From positions 124,001 through 188,000 of the forward strand of contig CACJQI010000002.1 of NCBI GenBank assembly GCA_902595535.1: a stretch of DNA of 64,000 nucleotides, written 5' to 3'. Position 1 is the first letter of the stretch; every line of letters starts with the position of its first letter. The notes beneath the pieces are model-generated. The model saw only the letters and a list, made by a program, of their open reading frames with translations. It ran no database searches and was not told where the DNA came from. A program made the translations under genes and the position numbers. This document shows, piece by piece, positions 49,486 to 58,404 of the stretch. The stretch comes from an uncultured Pelagibacteraceae bacterium (lineage in GTDB: Bacteria > Pseudomonadota > Alphaproteobacteria > Pelagibacterales > Pelagibacteraceae).

Positions 49486-50060
49486 AAAAAGCGCTATTTT
49501 TAGTAATAATATTTTTTTGTACGATTTCAAATATAAGTGCAGAGAGTATTAAGAGAATTGTCATAGGAAATGCCGATGCAAAAATATCTATAATTGCCTT
49601 TGAATCTTTAACTTGTAGTCATTGTGCAAATTTTCATAAAGATGTGTTTCCTGATTTAAAAAAAGATTATTTGGATACTGGTTTGGCTAAAATTGAATTT
49701 AGACATTTTCCTTTAGATATTGCAGCTTTCAATGCTTCTAAAGTTGCGCAATGTAATAATGATGGTGATTCTAAAATTTTAAACAGTTTATTTGCAAATC
49801 AACAGAAATGGGTCAAAGGAAGCTCTGCTGCTGAAGCAAATCAAAATCTTAAAAAATTTTTAGAAAGTGAAGGATTTAATATCGATTTTGAAACATGTAT
49901 AAATAATGAGAAAATTGAAGATTTTGTATTAAACGATCGAATCGATGGTGTTAAAAAATTCAAAGTTAATTCTACTCCTACGATTATAATTAATGATAAA
50001 AAGTTCGAAAAAACTCTTAATTATAAAAATTTAAAAAAAGCTCTAGAAAAACTGATATAA
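49482..50060 (+). CDS. DsbA-family thiol-disulfide oxidoreductase, periplasmic
   Basis: Signal peptide MKKALFLVIIFFCTISNISA, thioredoxin-fold active site ESLTCSHCANFHKDVFPDL near residue 45 (CSHC), an inserted helical domain, and the cis-Pro region FKVNSTPTIIINDK near 165. It probably oxidises or isomerises disulfides in exported proteins, such as the cysteine-rich hydrolase at 22.6 kb. No dsbB partner is in the window. It overlaps the DUF721 gene by 4 nt and precedes smc by 8 nt. Confidence 0.88.
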   Translation: MKKALFLVIIFFCTISNISAESIKRIVIGNADAKISIIAFESLTCSHCANFHKDVFPDLKKDYLDTGLAKIEFRHFPLDIAAFNASKVAQCNNDGDSKILNSLFANQQKWVKGSSAAEANQNLKKFLESEGFNIDFETCINNEKIEDFVLNDRIDGVKKFKVNSTPTIIINDKKFEKTLNYKNLKKALEKLI

Positions 50061-50068
50061 ACTAGTGC

Positions 50069-52642
50069 ATGGAGTTTAAAAAAATCCAGCTTAATGGATT
50101 TAAATCATTTGCTGATAAAACAAATTTCTTAATCGAAGAAGGTCTAACTGGAATTGTGGGCCCTAATGGCTGCGGTAAATCAAACATTGTAGAATCTTTA
50201 AGATGGGTTATGGGAGAAACATCTGCAAAAAGCATGCGTGGTTCAGGGATGGAAGATGTAATATTTTCTGGAACTTCAAATAAAGCATCTAAAAACATTG
50301 CAGAAGTTTCAATCGATGTTGATAATAAAAATAATGAAGGACCTGTTCAGTACCGTGAGGTTGATCAAATTAATGTAAGAAGAAAAATAGAAAAAGATAA
50401 AGGATCTAAATTCTATATTAACGATAAAGAAGTTAGGGCAAGAGATGCCCAAATGTTTTTTGCTGATCTGTCAACTGGTGCTCATTCACCCTCAATGATC
50501 AGTCAAGGTCGTATCGGTGCCTTGGTAACTGCGAAACCAACTGACCGAAGAGCTATATTAGAGGAAGCGGCAGGTATATCAGGTTTACATGTTAGAAGGC
50601 ATGAAGCAGAACTTAGATTAGGTGCAGCAGAAAATAATCTTAAAAGAGCAGATGAACTTAGAAGACAACAAGAAAAACAATTGGCTAATCTACAAAAACA
50701 AGCTGAAGAAGCGACTAAATATAAATCAATTACAGAAGAAATAAAAAAAATTGAAGCTGGGCTATATTACTTAAAATTATTAGAAATTGATAAAGAAATA
50801 AAAATTGAAAACGAAATTAATAACGAGGCTGAAGATGAAGTAGATGGCTTTAATAATAAAATATCAGAGCTAGAAAACTTAATAAAAGATGCAACTGACA
50901 AGGTGTCTCCTCTTAGAGAAAAAAATATCGAAAATCTCTCTAGAATACAAAGACTAAATCTTGAACTTCAAAGCTTAGATGAGGAAAACACACGGATACA
51001 AGATGAAATTGAAAGTATAAAGAAATCAATTCAAACTCTTGATGAAGATATTTCTAGAGAAAAAGGAATAATCATTGATGCTAATTCAAATGAAAAAAGG
51101 CTTAAGGAGGAGAAAGCAGATTTAATAGATATAGACTCTAAGTATTTTGAAACAGAAAAACTATCTAATGAAGAATTAGAAGAGGCAAAACGAAAGCTGA
51201 GCCAAGAACAAGAATCTGTAGATGAAGTTGTAAGCACTATCGCTGATGGAACCTTAAACATAAGCTTTGGCCCCATTAAAAATGTTAAAAACTCTATAAG
51301 TAGAGTGAAAGAATTAATTGATAGTAATGAAATAAATCAAGCTGTCACATTACTAGACAGATGTAATATTGAGTTAGATAATTTCTTAAGTGATTTAAAA
51401 GATGAAAAAGGTAGAAGAGAATTGTTAAGTGTAAATGAAAAATCAAAAACTATAAAAAAACTTCAAGAAAAGTATGCTGATGCATACAGTAAAAATCAAT
51501 CAATCAAAAATGAGTCTATCAAACGTAATGAAAGAATTAAAACTATTGAAACTGAAATAGAAAGTTGGAAAAATTTATTATCTAACTCTGAAAAAATGGT
51601 TGCTGAATTGATAGACAGAAAAAATAAACTTACTAATCAATTAACTGAATTGGATAATCAGCCTAAAATACAAGCTGAAAGAAAAGGTCAAATTTCAGAA
51701 AACTTAAGAATTTCTGATAAAGAAAAAATTGATAATGATTCTATCATTGAAGAAACAGATCAAAGAATTGATTCTTTAAGAACTCAATTAAACGAAATTC
51801 AAGAGCAATCTATTCAAATTAGAGAACGAAAAGCAAGTTCTGGGGCAACTATTGAAGGATTAAATAAAAGAAAAAATGATCTATTAGATAGAATTAGTTC
51901 AGAATTAAATTTAACAGAAGAAAATATTTTAGAAAACTCTAATTTAAATGGCATAGAAGAACTTCCAAATGCAGTTGATCAAGAAGACGCCTTGGATATA
52001 AAAAAACAAGAAAGAGAGAGATTAGGATCTGTAAACTTAAAAGCTGATGAAGAGACAAGTAAATATGAAGAGGAAATCAAGAAAATGGAACAAGATAGAT
52101 CTGATCTGGTTAGCGCAATAGTTAAGTTAAAAGATAGCATTAATGAACTTAATCAAAAAGGGAGAGAAAGACTTATTGAGGCTTTTGAAAAAGTTAATAG
52201 AAAATTTAATGAAGTCTATACAAAACTATTCAATGGCGGAAATGCTAAGCTAGAATTGGTAGACTCAGATGACCCTTTAGAAGCCGGCTTAGAAATGCTT
52301 GTAAGTCCCCCAGGTAAAAGACTTCAGTCAATAACTTTATTATCAGGTGGTGAGCAAGCTTTGACAGCTCTATCCTTAATCTTTGCAGTTTTTTTGACAA
52401 ATCCATCCCCTCTTTGTGTATTAGATGAGGTTGATGCTCCTCTAGATGATGCAAATGTAACGAGATTTTGTAGCCTACTTGAAGAACTAATTAAAATTAC
52501 TAACACTAGATTTATCATTGTAACCCATCACGCATTAACTATGTCTAAAATGAATAGGCTTTATGGGGTTACCATGCCAGAAAAAGGGATTAGTCAATTA
52601 GTTGCTGTTGATTTACAAAAAGCAGAGAGTATGGTTGCCTAA
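50069..52642 (+). CDS. smc: Chromosome segregation ATPase SMC, short form
   Basis: Condensin-type ATPase that organises and separates chromosomes. The N-terminal head has FKSFADKTNFLIEEGLTGIVGPNGCGKSNIVESLRWVMGE; the C-terminal head has the signature LLSGGEQALTALSLIFAVFL, Walker B LCVLDEVDAPLDDANV and the D-loop. The rest is coiled coil. At 857 residues it is about 300 shorter than typical SMC (near 1150-1190). No standard hinge is recognised; the only non-coiled centre is a stretch of about 55 residues near 387-442 (STIADGTLNISFGPIKNV...). No scpA or scpB is in the window. The atpI gene follows 9 nt later. Confidence 0.92.
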   Translation: MEFKKIQLNGFKSFADKTNFLIEEGLTGIVGPNGCGKSNIVESLRWVMGETSAKSMRGSGMEDVIFSGTSNKASKNIAEVSIDVDNKNNEGPVQYREVDQINVRRKIEKDKGSKFYINDKEVRARDAQMFFADLSTGAHSPSMISQGRIGALVTAKPTDRRAILEEAAGISGLHVRRHEAELRLGAAENNLKRADELRRQQEKQLANLQKQAEEATKYKSITEEIKKIEAGLYYLKLLEIDKEIKIENEINNEAEDEVDGFNNKISELENLIKDATDKVSPLREKNIENLSRIQRLNLELQSLDEENTRIQDEIESIKKSIQTLDEDISREKGIIIDANSNEKRLKEEKADLIDIDSKYFETEKLSNEELEEAKRKLSQEQESVDEVVSTIADGTLNISFGPIKNVKNSISRVKELIDSNEINQAVTLLDRCNIELDNFLSDLKDEKGRRELLSVNEKSKTIKKLQEKYADAYSKNQSIKNESIKRNERIKTIETEIESWKNLLSNSEKMVAELIDRKNKLTNQLTELDNQPKIQAERKGQISENLRISDKEKIDNDSIIEETDQRIDSLRTQLNEIQEQSIQIRERKASSGATIEGLNKRKNDLLDRISSELNLTEENILENSNLNGIEELPNAVDQEDALDIKKQERERLGSVNLKADEETSKYEEEIKKMEQDRSDLVSAIVKLKDSINELNQKGRERLIEAFEKVNRKFNEVYTKLFNGGNAKLELVDSDDPLEAGLEMLVSPPGKRLQSITLLSGGEQALTALSLIFAVFLTNPSPLCVLDEVDAPLDDANVTRFCSLLEELIKITNTRFIIVTHHALTMSKMNRLYGVTMPEKGISQLVAVDLQKAESMVA

Positions 52643-52651
52643 TCTATACAA

Positions 52652-52927
52652 ATGCCAAAAGATCCGTTTAAAACTCGCTTAGAGATTGCAAAAAACAAGC
52701 TCTCAAAGAAGAATTTATATAATAAAAAGGATAGCTCTTTTTCAATAGGTACAGCTTTCAAATTGAGCACCGAATTGGTCTCAGCAGTAGCAGTGGGGAC
52801 AATTATTGGGTTTATTTTTGACAAGACCTTTGGTACTAAACCCTGGTTTATATTAATATTTTTTTTTGTGGGAGTAGTTGCTGGGATATCCAACGTAATT
52901 AAATCTGCAAAAAATATGCAAAAATAG
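52652..52927 (+). CDS. atpI: ATP synthase protein I (AtpI)
   Basis: Small membrane protein (91 residues) with two hydrophobic helices: FKLSTELVSAVAVGTIIGFIFDKTFGTKPWFILIFFFVGVVAGISNVIK. AtpI helps assemble the c-ring and may import Mg; it is not essential in tested species. It opens the Fo operon (atpI-B-E-F'-F) 9 nt after smc and 9 nt before atpB, so the Fo genes may be read partly from the smc transcript. Confidence 0.88.
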   Translation: MPKDPFKTRLEIAKNKLSKKNLYNKKDSSFSIGTAFKLSTELVSAVAVGTIIGFIFDKTFGTKPWFILIFFFVGVVAGISNVIKSAKNMQK

Positions 52928-52936
52928 ATAGTTTTT

Positions 52937-53671
52937 ATGGCAGCAAATCCGATGACCCAATTCAATGTTTATAGAATTGGACCAGAAATTAAAGTAGGAG
53001 CATTTGATATATCGTTCACTAACGCTAGTTTGTTTATGATTATAAGTACATTAGCAATTTTAATAATTTTTAATCTTGGATCAAAAAAAAATTCACTCTT
53101 GCCAAATAAAATTCAATTACTAGCTGAGCTTAGTTATACATTTGTTTCTAAAATGATTAGTGATACAGCAGGTCTAAAAGCAAAACCTTATTTTGCATTT
53201 ATATTTTCGCTTTTTATGTTTGTGCTTTTTTGTAACATGTTTGGAATGATACCTTATACTTTCACAGTAACTAGTCATATTATCGTTACATTTGTATTGG
53301 CTACTTTTATCTTTATTGGGGTAACAGTTATTGGATTTATCAAACATGGTTTTGGATATTTAAAATTATTTGTTCCTAGTGGAGTTCCACCAGTATTACT
53401 TCCGCTAATAGTTGTAATAGAAATTATTTCTTATTTAAGTAGACCAGTAAGTTTATCAGTTAGATTATTTGCTAATATGATGGCTGGTCATACAATGATG
53501 AAAGTTTTCGGAGGCTTTGTAATAAGTCTTGGAATAGTTGGTGGATGGCTTCCACTGAGTTTTTCGGTTGCATTAACTGGTTTGGAGATATTAGTTGCTT
53601 TTCTTCAAGCATATGTTTTTGCAATCTTAACCTGCATCTATTTAAATGATGCATTAAATTTACACCATTAA
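52937..53671 (+). CDS. atpB: F-type ATP synthase subunit a
   Basis: Membrane subunit holding the two proton half-channels. The essential arginine is in ISYLSRPVSLSVRLFANMMAGHTMMKVFGGF near residue 175, followed by LTGLEILVAFLQAYVFAILTCIYLNDALNLHH. Six to seven membrane helices, 244 residues, alphaproteobacterial type starting MAANPMTQFNVYRIGPEIKVG. Downstream atpE begins 18 nt later behind a strong ribosome-binding site. Confidence 0.97.
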   Translation: MAANPMTQFNVYRIGPEIKVGAFDISFTNASLFMIISTLAILIIFNLGSKKNSLLPNKIQLLAELSYTFVSKMISDTAGLKAKPYFAFIFSLFMFVLFCNMFGMIPYTFTVTSHIIVTFVLATFIFIGVTVIGFIKHGFGYLKLFVPSGVPPVLLPLIVVIEIISYLSRPVSLSVRLFANMMAGHTMMKVFGGFVISLGIVGGWLPLSFSVALTGLEILVAFLQAYVFAILTCIYLNDALNLHH

Positions 53672-53678
53672 CTAACAT

Positions 53679-53684
53679 AGGAGG
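53679..53684 (+). promoter_or_regulatory. Perfect Shine-Dalgarno AGGAGG in front of atpE
   Basis: AGGAGG lies 5 nt before the atpE ATG at 53690. Most genes in this window have weak or no visible Shine-Dalgarno, so this consensus site is unusual. The c subunit is needed in about 10 copies per complex, against one copy of a, and stronger initiation is a simple way to supply it. Confidence 0.8.
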
Positions 53685-53689
53685 ATATA

Positions 53690-53917
53690 ATGGAATTAGA
53701 AGCAGCAAAAATGATCGGAGCAGGTTTAGCAGCAATTGCTTTAGCTGGTGCCGGTGTTGGTATCGGAATTATTTTCGGGAACTATTTGTCAGGAGCGATG
53801 AGAAATCCATCTGCAGCACAGAAACAATTTCCTAATTTGCTTTTAGGTTTTGCACTAGCAGAAGCAACAGGGTTATTTGGATTAGTAGTTGCATTAATCA
53901 TTCTTTTTGCGTTTTAA
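53690..53917 (+). CDS. atpE: F-type ATP synthase subunit c
   Basis: 75-residue hairpin of two membrane helices that forms the rotor ring. Helix 1 is rich in Gly and Ala (IGAGLAAIALAGAGVGIGIIFGNYL), the loop reads RNPSAAQ, and helix 2 carries the proton-binding Glu in LLGFALAEATGLFGLVVALIILFAF. The residues around this Glu (AEAT) do not fit the known sodium-binding pattern, so proton coupling is expected. A perfect AGGAGG precedes it. Confidence 0.97.
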   Translation: MELEAAKMIGAGLAAIALAGAGVGIGIIFGNYLSGAMRNPSAAQKQFPNLLLGFALAEATGLFGLVVALIILFAF

Positions 53918-53922
53918 ATTTA

Positions 53923-54513
53923 ATGATTAAAAAAATATATTTTCAGTCGATATTTTTTAGCTTCCTTTTTTCTTTAGAAGCTTTTGCAGCTGAAAGCGGA
54001 GGTATGCCTCAATTAAATCCAGAATTTTGGGTTTCGCAAATCTTTTGGTTAACACTTACGTTTGGAATTTTATATATTGTTTTATCTAAACTTATACTCC
54101 CAAAAATTAGTAACAATCTGGAAACGCGAAAATCTCAAATATTAGAAAATATTGAGGCTGCAGAAAAACAAAGAGAAGATAGTGAAACAAAACTAAAAGA
54201 ATACGAGGAAATTATCTCCAAAAGTAAACTGGAGGCTAAAAATATCTTCAATCAGGCAAGAGAAAAGGCATTAAAAGATATTAATGCAAAACGAGAAGTG
54301 CTTGATAAACAAATAGATGAAGAGATCAGTAAGGCAGAAGAAGAAATAAATACTTTGCGTAACAGTGCTCCTGAAAAAATTAACGCAATTGCAATTGAAA
54401 CTTCATCTGACTTAATTCAAAAGCTTATTGGTGCTGAAGTAAATAATAGTAGTATTTCAGCAATAGTGGATGATTTGTCCAAAAGAAATGGAGATAAATA
54501 TTATGCCAATTGA
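53923..54513 (+). CDS. F-type ATP synthase subunit b' (second b-type stalk)
   Basis: Peripheral-stalk subunit of the b' type found in Alphaproteobacteria, cyanobacteria and plastids. N-terminal hydrophobic leader (IYFQSIFFSFLFSLEAFA), then the motif GGMPQLNPEFWVSQIFWLTLTFGILYIVLSKLILPKI with the membrane helix, and a long charged coiled coil to the end (196 residues). The stop overlaps the start of the next b gene by 11 nt. Its partner is the following b subunit rather than a second copy of itself. Confidence 0.93.
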   Translation: MIKKIYFQSIFFSFLFSLEAFAAESGGMPQLNPEFWVSQIFWLTLTFGILYIVLSKLILPKISNNLETRKSQILENIEAAEKQREDSETKLKEYEEIISKSKLEAKNIFNQAREKALKDINAKREVLDKQIDEEISKAEEEINTLRNSAPEKINAIAIETSSDLIQKLIGAEVNNSSISAIVDDLSKRNGDKYYAN

Positions 54514-55000
54514 TGCAACTTTTTGGGTAGCTGTTTCATTTATCATTTTTTTTGGTGCTTTAATTTATCTTAAGATTCCACAAAAAATTACTGAAATTTT
54601 GGATAAAATGATTTCAGACATCAAAAACGAAATTGATGAAAGCGAGAAATTAAGAACTGATGCAAAAACATTGCTAGATAATGCTCAAAATAAATTAGAC
54701 ACGGCACAGTCAGTTAGTAGTGAAATCTTGGAAGAAGCTAAAAAAGACTCCGATAAACTAATAATTGAATTAAATGACAAATTTCATAAATCTTCAGAAA
54801 TCAAAAAAAATCTTGCTGAAAACAAAATTAGCCAAATGAAAGAAGCAGCTATTAAAGACATAAAAGATGCATCAATTAAAATTGCTGTAGACTCTGTTAA
54901 GAAGATTATTACAACATCAGTAGATAAATCAAAACTAGATGCTGTATTTCAAAAAAACTTAGACGAAACAAAAGAAGAGTTAAAAAAGATTAACTCATAA
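54503..55000 (+). CDS. atpF: F-type ATP synthase subunit b
   Basis: Second stalk subunit: a short N-terminal membrane helix (MPIDATFWVAVSFIIFFGALIYLKIPQKI) followed by coiled coil (LDKMISDIKNEIDESEKLRTDAKTLLDNAQ...). The Met at 54503 is preferred because the family begins MxxxxFWVAVSF; the track start at 54470 lies within b'. It is the last Fo gene here; the F1 genes (atpHAGDC) are absent, as in other Alphaproteobacteria where Fo and F1 are separate. crtI follows after 39 nt. Confidence 0.94.
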   Translation: MPIDATFWVAVSFIIFFGALIYLKIPQKITEILDKMISDIKNEIDESEKLRTDAKTLLDNAQNKLDTAQSVSSEILEEAKKDSDKLIIELNDKFHKSSEIKKNLAENKISQMKEAAIKDIKDASIKIAVDSVKKIITTSVDKSKLDAVFQKNLDETKEELKKINS

Positions 55001-55039
55001 AATTCTTACATTTTTTCAAAAAAACTATAAATTATTAAA

Positions 55040-56500
55040 ATGGATTCTATAGTTATTGGTGCAGGATTTGGTGGAATAGCAACCGCTCTGAGACTTAGGG
55101 CAAAAGGTCATAAAGTTACTATCATAGAAAAACATCCTGATCTTGGGGGAAGAGCTAGAGTTTTTAAAAAAGATGGTTTTGTATTTGATGGTGGACCAAC
55201 GGTAATTACTGCCCCTTACTTAATTAATGAATTGTTTGAACTTTTTAAAAAAGATCCAAAAGATTATATCGAACTTTCTCCACTAAAAATTTGGTATCAA
55301 TTTATTTTTGAGGATAAGACTAAATTTAATTATTCTGGTGATGAAGAAGAAATGAAAAATCAAATTGAAAATTTAAGTAAAGTAGATGTTAAGGGTTATG
55401 AAAAATTAGTATCATTTACAAAAAAAATTTTTGATAAGGGTTTTACGGAATTAGCAGATGTTCCATTTGATAAGCCATTTGTCATGCTTCAACAACTCCC
55501 AGCTTTATTAAAACTTAAAAGCTATAAATCAGTTTATTCACTAGTTTCCTCTTATGTCCAAAACGAAAAGCTAAGAAGAATGTTGAGTATGCACCCTCTT
55601 TTGGTTGGTGGTAATCCTTTTACTACTACATCAATTTATGGATTAATTCTTTACTTGGAAAAAAAGTGGGGGATACATTATTCGATGGGTGGAACTGGTA
55701 ATATAATTAAAGGTTTAGAAAAATTAATGAATGAAGTTGGTGTAGAAATTATTAAAGATAGTGAAGTTAATAAGATCATTTTAGAAAAAAATAAAATTAC
55801 TGGTGTTCAAATAAATAACCAAACTAATATTAACGCAGATAATGTAATATGTAATGCAGATCCTCCGGCAGTTTATGAAAAATTATTAAATCGAAACAAT
55901 GATAGCTCGTTTTTATTTAAATGGAAAAAAAAGAGAATGGAATATTCTATGGGACTATTTGTTTATTATTTTGGAACAAAGAAAAAATATGAAAATGTTG
56001 AACACCATACAATTAAATTTGGCAATAAATATAAAGAGCATCTAATTGATATATTTGATAAAAAAGAATTAAATAACGACATAAGTTATTATCTTCATAG
56101 ACCTACAGCTACTGATCAATCCATGGCTCCAGATGGAAATGATTGTTTCTATGTCCTTGTACCTGTTCCAAATAACCAATCAAAAATTAATTGGGATATG
56201 GAGGGTGAAAAAATGAAAAATTTAGTTATTGATAAAATGGAACAAGATTTAATGCCAAATCTAAGAGTTAACATCATTTCTGATTTTTATTTAACACCTG
56301 ATTATTTTGAAAAGGAACTAAACACTAAATATGGTTCAGGTTTTTCAATTCAACCAAAATTTACTCAATCAGCTTATTTTAGATTTCATAACAAATCTGA
56401 AATATATGATGGTCTATATTTTGTGGGAGCAGGAACACACCCTGGGGCAGGAGTTCCGGGAGTACTATCATCTGCAAAAGTGTTAGACAAAATTCTATGA
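55040..56500 (+). CDS. crtI: Phytoene desaturase CrtI
   Basis: FAD enzyme that converts phytoene to lycopene. N-terminal dinucleotide motif SIVIGAGFGGIATALRLRAKGHKVTIIEKHPDLGGRA, FDGGPTVITAPYLI near residue 45, and the C-terminal bacterial-type phytoene dehydrogenase signature LYFVGAGTHPGAGVPGVLSSAKV. Length 486 is normal. It begins the carotenoid run crtI-crtB-crtY-blh, directly after the ATP synthase Fo genes, and overlaps crtB by 4 nt (ATGA). The substrate maker crtE is not in the window. Confidence 0.96.
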   Translation: MDSIVIGAGFGGIATALRLRAKGHKVTIIEKHPDLGGRARVFKKDGFVFDGGPTVITAPYLINELFELFKKDPKDYIELSPLKIWYQFIFEDKTKFNYSGDEEEMKNQIENLSKVDVKGYEKLVSFTKKIFDKGFTELADVPFDKPFVMLQQLPALLKLKSYKSVYSLVSSYVQNEKLRRMLSMHPLLVGGNPFTTTSIYGLILYLEKKWGIHYSMGGTGNIIKGLEKLMNEVGVEIIKDSEVNKIILEKNKITGVQINNQTNINADNVICNADPPAVYEKLLNRNNDSSFLFKWKKKRMEYSMGLFVYYFGTKKKYENVEHHTIKFGNKYKEHLIDIFDKKELNNDISYYLHRPTATDQSMAPDGNDCFYVLVPVPNNQSKINWDMEGEKMKNLVIDKMEQDLMPNLRVNIISDFYLTPDYFEKELNTKYGSGFSIQPKFTQSAYFRFHNKSEIYDGLYFVGAGTHPGAGVPGVLSSAKVLDKIL

Positions 56501-57351
56501 TCCAAAATAAAAACTATTTATCAATTTATGCCAAATCATTTAATTGGGCAGGTTTTTTTTTACCAAAGCAAACTTATCAAAAATGTTCTGCATTATATGA
56601 CTTTTGTAGAGTTGCAGACAATATAGCAGACGATAAAAATTCTATTGAATTAAAAGAAAGTGAATTCAATGAATTTAAAAATGACTTTATGCAAAAAAAT
56701 TACAACAATCCTATTATTGAAAATATGTGGGAAATAATTGATGAGTTTAGTATTTCATTGAAAGTTGTGAATGATTTATTTGATGGAATTCAATCTGATA
56801 TTAAACAAACAGTTAAATTAAATTCTAAAAAAGAATTATTAATTTATTCATATAGGGTTGCAGGAACAGTAGGTTTAATGATGGCAAAAATTTTAAAAGT
56901 AAATAAGAAAAGTTCTTTAAAATCAGCAATAGATTTAGGTATTGCAATGCAATTGACTAATATTTCAAGAGATGTGGTTGAAGATCTAAGTAATGGTAGA
57001 TCATATATAAATGAAAACTTTGATGATATAAAATCAACATTGCAACTAGCTGAAAAATTTTATGAAAGTTCATTTTACTCAATAAATGAAATTCCAATAA
57101 GATTTCGTTTTTCAATTTTGGTTGCAAGAAGAGTTTATAGAAAAATAGGATATAAAATTCTTAATAAGAAAAGCATAGAGAATTATAAAGCATCTGGTAA
57201 AATTTTTGTTTCAAACCTTGAAAAGATAATTGAGACTTTTTTTGCAATATTTGATTTAATTAAATTATTGTTAGTCAATAAAAATGATGATCATGTCGAA
57301 CACGATCATTTTTTAATAAGTGAGGAATTAAATCTTAATGAAAGAATTTGA
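56497..57351 (+). CDS. crtB: Phytoene synthase CrtB
   Basis: Joins two geranylgeranyl diphosphates to phytoene. The aspartate-rich motifs that bind diphosphate-Mg are ALYDFCRVADNIADD near residue 30 and QLTNISRDVVEDLSNGRSYIN near residue 153, with YRVAGTVGLMMAKIL between. Length 284 is close to the usual 300. It overlaps crtI by 4 nt and crtY by 14 nt, showing tight translational linkage. Confidence 0.95.
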   Translation: MIQNKNYLSIYAKSFNWAGFFLPKQTYQKCSALYDFCRVADNIADDKNSIELKESEFNEFKNDFMQKNYNNPIIENMWEIIDEFSISLKVVNDLFDGIQSDIKQTVKLNSKKELLIYSYRVAGTVGLMMAKILKVNKKSSLKSAIDLGIAMQLTNISRDVVEDLSNGRSYINENFDDIKSTLQLAEKFYESSFYSINEIPIRFRFSILVARRVYRKIGYKILNKKSIENYKASGKIFVSNLEKIIETFFAIFDLIKLLLVNKNDDHVEHDHFLISEELNLNERI

Positions 57352-58402
57352 CTATATAATTAATGGAGGTGGATGCGCAGGTTTATCGCTGGCCTACGAA
57401 TTAAATATTCATTCAGAATTATCCAATAAAACTCTAGCTATTATCGAAAATCGTGATGAATACAAAAGAGATAAAACATGGTCTTTTTGGAGAGTTTCAT
57501 CTCATAACTTCGAAGACTGTGTGAAAAAAAATTGGAATAATTTTACAATAAATATCCCTCATCACACAAAACATATGGAATGCAGAAGTGCTCCTTATCA
57601 AACAATTGATAGTGGATTATTTTATAAAAAAATAATCGATAATTTGGAACAAAATAATAACATTCATTTTTTTAAAGATATTAAAGAAATAAAAACTGAA
57701 AATTCTTTTATTTTTAATAGTGTTTGTAATGTTTCAGAAAATAAAGATAGTTTATGGCAACATTTTTCGGGAATTGAAATAGAGGCTGAAAAAGAGATTT
57801 TTGATGATGAAATATTTAATTTAATGGATTTTGATTGTGATCAGAAGGATAGTGTGCATTTTTTTTATACTTTACCTTATTCAAAAACTAAAGCATTAGT
57901 AGAAACTACTTGGATTTCTGATCTTAATGATCCCTCATTAAAAGATTATGATAAACAATTAAAAGATTATATTGAAAATAATTTAAAAATTAAAAACTAT
58001 AAAATAAATTATAAAGAAACAGGTCAAATTCCTTTGTTTCATCCAAAGTATATTAAAAAACTAAACCAGATTGAAATTGGTACAGCAGGAGGTATGACTA
58101 GATTAAGCACAGGATATACTTTTTTAAATATTCAAGAACAAAGCAAATATATCAGACAAAATATAAATAAAATAAAAGAAATAGAGTTATTTTCTATAAG
58201 TAAAAAATATCAATTTTTAGATAATATTTTTTTAAAAGTTTTAAAAAAAAATCCAAAAGAAATGCCAATAATATTCTATAAAATGTTTAATTGTTCCTCA
58301 AATACAATAATTAACTTTCTTTCAAATAAAAGTAAAATACACGAAGATTTTTCTATAATAGCTAAAATGCCTAAATGGATGTTTTTAAAACAACTATTTT
58401 AA
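57338..58402 (+). CDS. crtY: Lycopene beta-cyclase CrtY
   Basis: Turns lycopene into beta-carotene. The FAD-binding N-terminus is DYIINGGGCAGLSLAYEL, then KTWSFWRVSSHNFEDCV typical of CrtY, FYTLPYSKTKALVETTWIS, and GTAGGMTRLSTGYTFLNIQEQ near residue 245. Length 354 is slightly short. Downstream blh begins 2 nt after the stop, so beta-carotene is made next to the enzyme that splits it. Confidence 0.92.
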   Translation: MKEFDYIINGGGCAGLSLAYELNIHSELSNKTLAIIENRDEYKRDKTWSFWRVSSHNFEDCVKKNWNNFTINIPHHTKHMECRSAPYQTIDSGLFYKKIIDNLEQNNNIHFFKDIKEIKTENSFIFNSVCNVSENKDSLWQHFSGIEIEAEKEIFDDEIFNLMDFDCDQKDSVHFFYTLPYSKTKALVETTWISDLNDPSLKDYDKQLKDYIENNLKIKNYKINYKETGQIPLFHPKYIKKLNQIEIGTAGGMTRLSTGYTFLNIQEQSKYIRQNINKIKEIELFSISKKYQFLDNIFLKVLKKNPKEMPIIFYKMFNCSSNTIINFLSNKSKIHEDFSIIAKMPKWMFLKQLF

Positions 58403-58404
58403 AT

